The translations under genes and the position numbers were made by a program. Positions 52,392 to 59,972 of a stretch of 64,000 nucleotides of DNA are shown piece by piece. Location of the stretch: NCBI GenBank assembly GCA_017889635.1, contig JAGGAC010000014.1:1-64000 (forward strand), given 5' to 3'. Under the pieces are notes generated by a model that saw only the letters and a program-made list of their open reading frames with translations, ran no database searches and was not told the DNA's origin. The DNA comes from Bacillota bacterium. Its GTDB lineage: Bacteria > Bacillota > Negativicutes > Sporomusales > CTSoil-080. Position 1 is the stretch's first letter. Every line of letters starts with the position of its first letter.

Positions 52392-53090
52392 TAATTACGT
52401 CTCCTCAGCAGCCTGATAACGGCTGATTCGATTATATCAATTGCAACGCAGGAAATGCAAATTATACCATTAACCCTAGCCACATATAATATTCCCCTAT
52501 AATCCCTTGCTCAACACTACCTGAATATAATACTAGCGCTAGTATATTACTGTTCTCCAAAAATAATGTCTATACCCGCCGGTGCTTATCGAACTACACC
52601 ACGACCCTTCAACACCGATGTTTCAATCGTTATAGTAAAGTAAATTATCCCTTTGGATAATTTACTTTACTATCTCATATGACGCCTTCTCTTTTCGATC
52701 AGCCCAGTGGAAATTGTATCATCACCAATGCTGCGAGCGTTATAACTTATCTTGTTGCCATTATCTAAAACAGTTGGAATGTTGCTGTTATTAGTATTTA
52801 ATTCTACCTTAGCCTTCATTACTTTTAGTATTTTTGCTTTTGCTAATGTTCTTTAAATAGAAGCCTTCATTCATTCCGTCCATCTGATTATCACCAAAGA
52901 ATAATTAGTTGGAGAAATACAATCGTAATTTTTACTTTTGGGGATAATTTACGCTTACCTAGTGTATATGATATCTTATTCGCAAAGGTATTTTGTCGTT
53001 TAATATCAAGGAATAGCGAATTATGTTCAACAAAACTATAACGCTTCCTCTTCTGAACCACCAGATGGCTATTAAAATATCTCATCAAGT
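52392..53090. other. 700-base intergenic stretch with 19-bp hairpin and a possible tiny ORF
   Basis: No convincing gene. A perfect 19-bp inverted repeat with a 4-base loop (52632-52673) is the clearest structure. It directly follows a 49-codon minus-strand ORF (52670-52819) that has coding-like sequence (VELNTNNSNIPTVLDN) but no good ribosome site. A perfect dyad ACTAGCGCTAGT lies near 52533. The minus ORF at 52891-53088 has no ribosome site and reads as a shadow. The stretch looks like decayed gene remains. Confidence 0.4.
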
Positions 53091-53154
53091 ATAGGACTAA
53101 GGCATTCCTATAGTGCCGGGTTTTGACCCGGCCCAGGGAATGCCTTAGTCCTAT
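53091..53154. terminator. nested perfect palindrome, terminator-like
   Basis: An outer 18-bp perfect stem (ATAGGACTAAGGCATTCC with its complement) encloses a second perfect 7-bp stem GCCGGGT/ACCCGGC with TTTG loop. On the plus strand it is followed by TTATATAGATTTTTC. It could be a strong terminator or a palindromic repeat unit. It sits at the left edge of the outer-membrane barrel remnant. Confidence 0.6.
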
Positions 53155-53601
53155 TTATATAGATTTTTCTATACCCAAAGCCTACAACTGCTGGGGATTT
53201 ACGGTCGGCTGACCCATCGGCAAACCCAGCTGGAAGAAACAGCCGAAGACCTCGCGAACATCTACGCCATGACATACGCCTCGACCAGCTTAGCAGCCGG
53301 GGTGCGGAAAGAATGGAAGTATCGAACCCCGATTGGTCTCTTGACACCTAAAATTCGGGTTGAATTCCAGCATGAATTCCAGAACATCGGCAGTGCTGCC
53401 GTGGCGTATAGCGATGCCTTGACAAATGGATGGTACCAGATTGCATCCCAAGCATCTGGACATAACAGTTTAGTTACAGAATTGGGGCTGGAAATTGCGG
53501 CATCAAAAGTTGCCAAAACAAGCCTTATCTACAATTGGATTCACTACTTTAGCGGTAACAATTATAAGCAGCTTTCCTTGAAGTATTCATTTCTATATTA
53601 A
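53155..53601 (+). pseudogene. C-terminal remnant of an autotransporter-type outer-membrane barrel
   Basis: An open frame of about 148 codons with no start or ribosome site. It encodes the last strands of a beta-barrel: repeated amphipathic strands (KIRVEFQHEFQNIGSAAVAY, SLVTELGLEIAASK, TSLIYNWIHYF) and a C-terminal YKQLSLKYSFLY with the aromatic end typical of outer-membrane proteins. This matches the C-terminal quarter of autotransporter barrels. The N-terminal passenger and most of the barrel are gone. The ORF-track ATG at 53269 is internal. It marks an outer membrane in this organism's past and probably present. Confidence 0.6.
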
Positions 53602-53925
53602 GAACAGTTCCCCCATTATCCAAAAAGGCTGTCTTAATCTGATGTACTCCCCTTTACAGTAGACAGGTTAAATAAAAACCGCTACCGGAAAGGGGAGTAT
53701 TTTTCAATTAAAAATTATAATTTAGCGCATGCAGGTTTTGTCGTATTTTAGCAGAAATTATCAAATAGGGTTGAACTTGGATGGCCCCCCGAAAACTCAG
53801 TACGCTGAAAACAAATTAAGTATAATGGTTAAATATTACTTTGAACAGTCAAATGTGGCTTTGAAGCGAAAGTGCTTTTCACGCAAAATCCAAGGTAATC
53901 ATTACGTTTACAAAGGAGTTGAAAT

Positions 53926-54588
53926 GTGGTTACATTCAAAAGTCTTAGCTGGAAACTGATATTCATTTTTGTGCTTATTATGATTTGTGGCACTTCTTCA
54001 ATTGGTTATTATGCAGTCTACAATATGCAGAATAAAATTGTTTCCGCCTCGCAGGAAAAGCTTCAGTCAGATTTAACTGTTGCAAAAGCCTTTTTTAACA
54101 ATGAGATTCCTGGAGGATGGGAAGTAAAAGACGATAAGTTGTTTAAAGGAAATACTTTAATCAATGATATCGCGATTGTTGATGAGATTAAAGAAATGAC
54201 AAACGATAGTGTAACTATTTTCCTTTTGGATGTTCGCATAGCCACAACTGTTCGTGAACCAGATGGAACCCGTGGGACTGGAACAAAGGCTGCGGAAGAA
54301 GTATCGAATACAGTATTGAAAGGTAATAAGACTTTCATTGGAAAAGCTCAGGTAGTTGGTGTTGTTAATCAGACAGCTTATGAACCAATTTTGGATGCCA
54401 GTGGCAACGTTATCGGTATGTTCTTCGTAGGAGTTCCCAACACTCCTTACGAGGCGATGATAGCTGATTTCGAAAAAAATTTGTTGATTTTTATCGTTAT
54501 CGAAGTCCTAATCTCAACTATGATAATATATGGTATCTCCCTGAGGATATCAGAGGATATCGACACGCATCAAGCAGCTAACAACTAA
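53926..54588 (+). CDS. truncated methyl-accepting chemotaxis protein, sensor part only
   Basis: A 220-residue product containing only the front of a chemoreceptor: N-terminal span (LIFIFVLIMICGTSSIGYYAV), a periplasmic single-Cache domain (about 35-185, with LDVRIATTVREPDGTRGTGT and a VIGMFFVGVP end), and a second span (LLIFIVIEVLISTMIIYGISL). It stops 15 residues later, where HAMP and the signalling domain should begin. GTG 53926 has AAAGGAG seven bases upstream, so translation can start normally. It could be a remnant or a free-standing membrane sensor. A terminator follows at 54747. Confidence 0.75.
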   Translation: MVTFKSLSWKLIFIFVLIMICGTSSIGYYAVYNMQNKIVSASQEKLQSDLTVAKAFFNNEIPGGWEVKDDKLFKGNTLINDIAIVDEIKEMTNDSVTIFLLDVRIATTVREPDGTRGTGTKAAEEVSNTVLKGNKTFIGKAQVVGVVNQTAYEPILDASGNVIGMFFVGVPNTPYEAMIADFEKNLLIFIVIEVLISTMIIYGISLRISEDIDTHQAANN

Positions 54589-54746
54589 AGCAAAAATGTT
54601 ACCCATAAAGAGAGTTGTCTGTACTTACCACATACGAAGCGTATTTTCCCAAAACCGCGTACTGTATGTAGATCCTTAAGCTGCGGTTCTTAAAGTATCG
54701 ATTTACTTATAGAGCATTGGAGCATCCTTAGGAGTTCTTCCTATAT
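54589..54746. other. short gap after truncated chemoreceptor
   Basis: I see no HAMP or signalling-domain code in any frame of this stretch, which indicates that the missing two thirds of the receptor gene was lost, not simply frameshifted. Confidence 0.5.
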
Positions 54747-54784
54747 AAAGATCCAGCATTCCTGTTGCAGAATGCTGGATCTTT
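54747..54784 (+). terminator. rho-independent terminator
   Basis: A perfect 15-bp stem (AAAGATCCAGCATTC with its complement) and 8-base loop, ending in GGATCTTT. It lies 160 bases past the stop of the truncated chemoreceptor. Confidence 0.7.
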
Positions 54785-54919
54785 ACTCCTAGTAAATTAT
54801 TACGTTAGACCGCCTTTTCAGATAGTATATTTTAGGTTTGCCTTGTTCCTATTTACGCGGTATATAAAACCCGCTAGCAGTTGAAACTAACCAAAATATA
54901 ACTTAAGGAAGTTAGACTC

Positions 54920-55240
54920 ATGACTAAAACAATTGCCTTATCCTCTACAACCGCTCCCTTAGCCGAGCTCTTGAAAAGTCGTGGCTATCAGGTAATCGGC
55001 CTGAATGAAACATCCAACTCCCGCATTCCAGTCGATGCAATCCTTTACAACCAAAGTCCCTCCCCGGAAGCAACTTACTGTCGCCAATCGTCTGAGATAT
55101 CCGACATTAGCTTAGGAAGCTCCGAGCCACTATCTGACGAACTTAATGCCATTATTATGCTGAATACAAACGGTCTGAGCTGTGAACAAGCAATATCCGC
55201 CCTTGAAGGACGCCTGCGTCATCGCCACTGGGTTCACTAA
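54920..55240 (+). CDS. small YkuS-like (UPF0180-type) protein
   Basis: A 106-residue protein. The start (TIALSSTTAPLAELLKSRGYQVIGLNE), the central VDAILYNQ and the C-terminal NAIIMLNTNGLSCEQAISALEGRL follow the pattern of UPF0180/YkuS proteins: a small alpha/beta fold with a conserved N-G-L end. A longer insert between the two halves makes it larger than YkuS. AAGGAAG lies before ATG. It converges with dinB 16 bases away. Function of the family is unknown. Confidence 0.5.
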   Translation: MTKTIALSSTTAPLAELLKSRGYQVIGLNETSNSRIPVDAILYNQSPSPEATYCRQSSEISDISLGSSEPLSDELNAIIMLNTNGLSCEQAISALEGRLRHRHWVH

Positions 55241-55256
55241 CATTCAAGCCCACTAC

Positions 55257-56420
55257 TTATGTATACTTATTTTCGCCAAGCAACCGACAACTGGTAATAG
55301 CCGTCTCACCGAATCGGTCCTTCAAACTGTCCATCGCCCTTAGCATCCGCAGTCGTTTATCTTCCGATTCCCCAAACAATGAAATTTGCGGCATCCACGG
55401 CTTTAAATTAGTTACTGTAATTCCCAGCAGCCTTACCCCCTGGGCTAGTTCCATACCGCTAACAACACTCTTGGCAACTTCATAAATTTTTTCGTCCAAA
55501 CAAGTAGCCTCGTCAAGGGTATGACTACGCGACAAAGTTTTAAATGATGCTAAGCGGATTTTCACCGTTACGGTTCGCCCAATTAGATCAGCCTTTCTCA
55601 GACGCCGCCCAACCTTTTGACTTAGCGCTAAACAGTAAGCTTCCATTTCTTCCTTGGCCACTAAATCTTTTTCAAATGTAATCTCATTCCCCATCGACTT
55701 AGGCACATGAGTAGAAACTACTGGCCGGTCATCTGCCCCAACCACCAAAGCGCGCATCGCAGCAGCAGCACTGCCAAAAAACTTTTCAAAAACCGCTCTA
55801 TCAGCCTTAGCCAATTGTCCAATTGTATTAATGCCAGCTGAACAAAGCAGTTCAGCGGTAGTAGCACCTACCCCCCACAAACGCCCAACAGATTTATCCC
55901 GCAAAAATTCCTTTTCCATCCCTGGTTCAACAACAACTAACCCGTCCGGTTTTCCATAATCTGATGCCAACTTAGCCAAAAACTTATTTGGCGCAACTCC
56001 GGCCGATGCAACCAACCCCAGCTCTTTTTTTATCCTACGCTTTATCTTGACAGCTATCTCTTGTGGCTTAGGATATAACCACTCCATACCAGAAACGTCC
56101 AAAAAAGCCTCATCCAATGACAAAGGTTCAATTGCTGGCGAAAAGTCGGCCAATATACTCTGAATATCTGCCGAAACTTTTACATATTTCGAATGATCTC
56201 CAGCAAGGAAAATTCCCTTTGGACAAAGCTGCCTAGCCTCAGCCATCGGCATTGCCGAATGAATTCCGAATTTGCGGGCTTCATAAGATGCTGTAGAGAC
56301 AACCCCTCGCCGTCCAAGGCCGCCTACAATAACCGGCTTTCCTCTTAATTCAGGATTATCCCGCTGCTCAACAGCAGCAAAAAAAGCATCCATATCAACA
56401 TGAATAATCCAGCGCTTCAC
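55257..56420 (-). CDS. dinB: DNA polymerase IV
   Basis: A 387-residue Y-family translesion polymerase. The palm motifs are complete: HVDMDAFFAAVEQRD (metal Asp), VSTASYEARKFGIHSAMPM, and EPLSLDEAFLDVSG (second metal pair). The thumb helix-hairpin-helix and little-finger domain (about 235-345) follow, and MPQISLFGESE near the end is the beta-clamp-binding motif. I prefer GTG 56420 (six bases after GGTGA) to GTG 56432. It is transcribed with, and 35 bases downstream of, the HD-GYP gene, which is an unusual pairing. Confidence 0.94.
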   Translation of the reverse strand: MKRWIIHVDMDAFFAAVEQRDNPELRGKPVIVGGLGRRGVVSTASYEARKFGIHSAMPMAEARQLCPKGIFLAGDHSKYVKVSADIQSILADFSPAIEPLSLDEAFLDVSGMEWLYPKPQEIAVKIKRRIKKELGLVASAGVAPNKFLAKLASDYGKPDGLVVVEPGMEKEFLRDKSVGRLWGVGATTAELLCSAGINTIGQLAKADRAVFEKFFGSAAAAMRALVVGADDRPVVSTHVPKSMGNEITFEKDLVAKEEMEAYCLALSQKVGRRLRKADLIGRTVTVKIRLASFKTLSRSHTLDEATCLDEKIYEVAKSVVSGMELAQGVRLLGITVTNLKPWMPQISLFGESEDKRLRMLRAMDSLKDRFGETAITSCRLLGENKYT

Positions 56421-56455
56421 ATAATTCACCACTCAACAAAAATTAACCCGCGCCA

Positions 56456-57523
56456 TCAATTCACCGCTAAAACCTCCGCAATAACTAAATCCCGTCTGAC
56501 CTCCAAATCAATGTATTTTCCGTCAGACAACTTAACAACCGGTCGAGCCAGACGGGTATTATCAAGATAAATTACCCGAGCATCGCTGCCATCCGATAAC
56601 CGAACGATATACCCTACCAACGAATCCTTTAGATGATCCAAAAAGGTTAGAGCAATATCGGGATCAAGCTTACCAAACATTCCGCTAAATACTTCCTCAA
56701 TAGCTTTAAATGGAGTTTTAGCCCGATGATAAATTCGGTCATTAGTCATAGCGTCATAAATATCGGCAACTGCAACAATCCTGGCATAGTGTGCAACCTC
56801 GGAACCAACCAATTGAAAAGGATAACCCCGCCCATCCAGTCTTTCATGATGCTGCAAAATTCCAATTAAAACATCTTGAGAAAGATCGGTCTTCTTAACT
56901 AGCTCAAACCCTAGAATAGCGTGTCCTTCCATAATATCCATTTCCTCGGCTGTCAAACTGCCTGGTTTATTTAATATCTCTAAGGGAATTTGCGTTTTGC
57001 CGATATCATGCAGCAAGCCGCACAGAACCAGTTCACGCAATTTATCACCCGTATACCCCAGCCACTTACCCAATACTCCAGCAATAATCCCCACATTCAC
57101 CGAGTGACGAAAAGTATAATCGTCAGTATTACGGATCATCCCTAGATGACTAATAACTCCAGTAGCCTTAACCATCGACTCTATAGATCGATCAGCGATT
57201 TCCTGCATCTTCGCCAACGGAACTTCCTTAAAGTAACGTGTCTTATCAAAAGCCTCTTTAAGTACCTGTAAAAGCTCGGAATGTGTTTTGGAAAATACCT
57301 GCTGTTCAGATAGCAAACTCAGAACATTATCCGTTTCCTCCACCGCAGGCTCTTTGATATACAAGGTATTAAATCCAGCCGCCACCAGCCGCTCAATCAT
57401 CCCCTCAGCTAGAACAGTGTTTTCACTTAAAAGAATTGCTCCATCATCGGAAAAAACCGGTCTTCCTAAAATCATGCCTGGTTTTATATCACATATAAGA
57501 TAAGGTTTATTAGTCCAAATCAT
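56456..57523 (-). CDS. HD-GYP domain phosphodiesterase
   Basis: A 355-residue cytosolic protein and close paralogue of the 4446-5534 product along its whole length. The N-terminal DIKPGMILGRPVFSDDG domain is followed by the HD-GYP domain with RHSVNVGIIAGVLGKWL, LLHDIGK, EGHAILGF, QHHERLDGRGYP and VAVADIYDAM. Unlike its paralogues it keeps the canonical DGxGYP, so it is the best candidate for an active c-di-GMP phosphodiesterase among the soluble copies. AGGAG lies eight bases before ATG. It overlaps no neighbour and is followed by dinB. Confidence 0.9.
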   Translation of the reverse strand: MIWTNKPYLICDIKPGMILGRPVFSDDGAILLSENTVLAEGMIERLVAAGFNTLYIKEPAVEETDNVLSLLSEQQVFSKTHSELLQVLKEAFDKTRYFKEVPLAKMQEIADRSIESMVKATGVISHLGMIRNTDDYTFRHSVNVGIIAGVLGKWLGYTGDKLRELVLCGLLHDIGKTQIPLEILNKPGSLTAEEMDIMEGHAILGFELVKKTDLSQDVLIGILQHHERLDGRGYPFQLVGSEVAHYARIVAVADIYDAMTNDRIYHRAKTPFKAIEEVFSGMFGKLDPDIALTFLDHLKDSLVGYIVRLSDGSDARVIYLDNTRLARPVVKLSDGKYIDLEVRRDLVIAEVLAVN

Positions 57524-57627
57524 TCAGCACCACTCCTAGTAGCCCTCGATATTATACTTACTAAATTCTATTAAGACCTTTTTACTGTAATAATTAACTT
57601 TAGTTATACACCAACAGTAAAATTCCT

Positions 57628-58827
57628 TTATTCGACAACATTTCCACTAATAATCTTCCCTTTCTCAGTATAACTATCAAATGTTACCGTAATATCGACA
57701 ATCTCTGGGATATTGCCCAATCTTATCGGCGGCCCCCAAGTTCCGAAACCTAATGAAACAATTAAATGAAAAGCTCCTCTTCTTAGAACTCCCCAATCAC
57801 TATCAAATATTCGCCCAGTTACTAGGTTATTAGGAAAAAACTGTCCCCGGTGAGTATGACCCGACAATTGTAAATCAACGCCCTGAGCCATTGCTTCATC
57901 CAACCGGTTAGGCTGATGATCAAGTAAAATAATCGGCATTTTTCGATCAATCCCCTGCATTACTTCAGCGATTGGCGCTCTCGCTCTGCCTGTAAACCGC
58001 CCTCTCATCATATCATCCCTCCCCACCACATATAATCCGTCTGCTACCTTAACATAGCTGTCACGCAAAACATGAACACCAGCCTGTCGAAGATATTCCA
58101 CTGCCATTTCGGCTTCCCCGCCAATATATTCGTGATTGCCAAGCACCGCATAAGTGCCAAACCGTGACCTTAGCTTTCCCAGTTCTTGTGGCATATTGTG
58201 CTCCGCAAAATAATTAACATCCTCATCAATGGTATCGCCCGCCAGAAATATTATGTCCGGCTCCAGCTTGTTAATCATATTAACTAAGCCACAAAGACGC
58301 GAATTATCTACAACAACGCCTAGATGAATATCAGAAACCAGCACCGCCCTAAGCCGGGATAAGTTGCCTGCGGTTTTTTTTATTTTTATCGCATAGCTCA
58401 TAACCCTAGGGTTACGCGCATTCCAGATACCATAGATCAAGATTACTACCACTAAAACCGTGACAGTGATGCCTGCTGCCATTGACTCGCCCGCGATTCC
58501 TTCTGGCAGTAGTTCCAGGACACTATTTATCCAGCGCACAGCATCCGACAGAAGCCAGAGGATTACAAAATAATATATTGCTGCCAGCCAATAATCGCCC
58601 ACTATTGTTACAAAATTAATTACCTTACCTGATTGATATCTTCTGGCCAACCTTGCGCCCAAAGGAGTTAATGCGATAATTGCAAATGCTCCAACGTACA
58701 ACATAGTATATGCTGGCAATAGTATTTGGAAAAATGCCTGCCAAAGACGAAAAGCTACATAATAATTAGCTCCTCCATAAATCATAAGCACAATACTAAA
58801 GATTATGATAAATAGTAGTATTCTCAT
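57628..58827 (-). CDS. membrane-anchored metallophosphoesterase
   Basis: A 399-residue protein. The first 145 residues hold about four hydrophobic spans; the rest is a calcineurin-like phosphoesterase with VLVSDIHLG (about 168), LAGDTIDED, VLGNHEYIGG, LLDHQP and SGHTHRGQFFP, all metal ligands present. This matches YkuE/YpbG-type membrane phosphoesterases. ATG 58827 lies nine bases after GAGG; the TTG at 58890 is unsupported. The substrate could be lipid-linked (UDP-diacylglucosamine-type) or a nucleotide, and cannot be decided. Confidence 0.85.
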   Translation of the reverse strand: MRILLFIIIFSIVLMIYGGANYYVAFRLWQAFFQILLPAYTMLYVGAFAIIALTPLGARLARRYQSGKVINFVTIVGDYWLAAIYYFVILWLLSDAVRWINSVLELLPEGIAGESMAAGITVTVLVVVILIYGIWNARNPRVMSYAIKIKKTAGNLSRLRAVLVSDIHLGVVVDNSRLCGLVNMINKLEPDIIFLAGDTIDEDVNYFAEHNMPQELGKLRSRFGTYAVLGNHEYIGGEAEMAVEYLRQAGVHVLRDSYVKVADGLYVVGRDDMMRGRFTGRARAPIAEVMQGIDRKMPIILLDHQPNRLDEAMAQGVDLQLSGHTHRGQFFPNNLVTGRIFDSDWGVLRRGAFHLIVSLGFGTWGPPIRLGNIPEIVDITVTFDSYTEKGKIISGNVVE

Positions 58828-58869
58828 CAAATTAGACCTCGCTACATAAATTATTAAATCACGTAATTT

Positions 58870-59031
58870 TTTTGAATAATACAGCCGCAAAACCGTAATA
58901 CTATCTTTGAATCAGCGGATGGCATGCTTGGGTGGAGGAAGGATAGATACGCCATCCTAAACTTCACCACATGCCGCTTTAGATTCAGTTTCTCCTCTCC
59001 CATAGTCATCCGCAAGGATGACCTTTTTTTT
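58870..59031 (+). ncRNA. candidate small RNA with long hairpin and U8 terminator
   Basis: On the plus strand a TTGAAT...18...TAATAC promoter-like pair (near 58872-58901) is followed by a long three-tier hairpin: GAATC/GATTC, AGC/GCT and GGCATG/CATGCC, then GGTGGAG/CTTCACC, then AGGAT/ATCCT. The transcript would end in a GCAA-loop stem GTCATCC/GGATGAC and eight U's (59005-59031). No plus-strand ORF precedes this terminator, so a small RNA of about 125 nt is likely. The 60-codon minus-strand ORF over the same stretch has no supporting similarity. Confidence 0.45.
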
Positions 59032-59358
59032 ACCATTTATCTCGTTAACAGCCTGTAAGACTCCGTGCTCTTTAGGTCGGAGATCAAAAGTCTATTACAC
59101 TCGAACTAACTATTCGGAAATAACCCTTCCGAGTACAAGACTCACTTATATATTATTGCCATTACTAACCCGCTCTCAACAAGTACGCAAACAAATTTTA
59201 TGTTAATACTATTTTTTTGTTTTCATATAACCCCTTGGCAATAACCACCATATTCCGCTATCTTATCACTATCATCCATACACAACTTTAGCATGCAGGG
59301 ATAATATCATCCTTTGTCTAATTAAACAATTACAAATCAAATTCAAAGGAGTTGTGTT
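59032..59358. other. intergenic region before exported-protein gene
   Basis: About 330 bases without a gene. It contains two short hairpins (CTCCG/CGGAG near 59060-59082, TCGGAA/TTCCGA near 59114-59132) and AT-rich sequence that should hold the promoter for 59359-59859. I recognise no riboswitch class. Confidence 0.4.
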
Positions 59359-59859
59359 ATGCTAAAAATCCTAAAAATTCTTTTTTTAGCGGTTATTATT
59401 TTAAGTTATCAATCGTTACCAACAGCCTTTTGTGCAGATAAATATTTTTTGTTATGTTCACCTGCAACTAGCCAAATCTTCCTAGACACCCAGAGTATTC
59501 AAACGACTTTAAGTGATGATCAAAGCTGGCTTTACATAAATGTATGGATTAAAATAAAGCCAAACGATCAAGGCATAAAATATGAACTAGAAACTAGAAA
59601 ACAACAGAATTTATTTACCAAAGGTTTTGAAAACCTTGATTATTCACTACAACAATTTATTTTGGCCTATAATCCTACATCAGGAAAAATCGTATATAAA
59701 AGTATTTCATCGACAGATTATGATAAAGCCGGCAAAATATTAGATTCCCAGAACTACACTAACGAGCCTTTTAAAGATGTTATTCCTGCATCAACTGGCG
59801 AAACCCTTGCTTTTAATATTTTACTATATACTACCGAACATAATATACACCCTCAATAA
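59359..59859 (+). CDS. hypothetical exported protein
   Basis: A 166-residue secreted or periplasmic protein. It has a typical signal peptide (MLKILKILFLAVIILSYQSL...) with likely cleavage after AFCA, then a soluble beta-rich domain with SQIFLDTQSIQTT and SWLYINVWIKIKPN, a pattern also seen in small periplasmic proteins of Negativicutes. AAAGGAG lies eight bases before ATG. It converges with the TonB receptor gene and shares its terminator. No function is recognised. Confidence 0.65.
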   Translation: MLKILKILFLAVIILSYQSLPTAFCADKYFLLCSPATSQIFLDTQSIQTTLSDDQSWLYINVWIKIKPNDQGIKYELETRKQQNLFTKGFENLDYSLQQFILAYNPTSGKIVYKSISSTDYDKAGKILDSQNYTNEPFKDVIPASTGETLAFNILLYTTEHNIHPQ

Positions 59860-59878
59860 AAATTAAAATCACAAAAAC

Positions 59879-59926
59879 AAAACCCAGGCCTGGCTTAACC
59901 TTGAACAGCCATACTGCCTGGGTTTT
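59879..59926. terminator. bidirectional terminator
   Basis: AAAACCCAGGC pairs with GCCTGGGTTTT, capped by TGGCT/AGCCA. U-runs are available on both strands. It lies between the convergent exported-protein and TonB-receptor genes. Confidence 0.85.
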
Positions 59927-59972
59927 ATCATTTCTATAGTTCCAAAAGCACTCCCGCGCCACTCACAGCCGC

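Noticed and set aside
52891-53088. 65-residue minus-strand ORF
   Set aside because: No ribosome site, no recognisable pattern, and it lies in an AT-rich decayed stretch.
53108-53516. Minus-strand ORFs over the barrel remnant
   Set aside because: The plus frame shows clear outer-membrane strand periodicity; the minus frames are its shadows.
58854-59036. 60-residue minus-strand ORF
   Set aside because: No recognisable protein features; it coincides with a plus-strand hairpin and terminator that explain the open frame.
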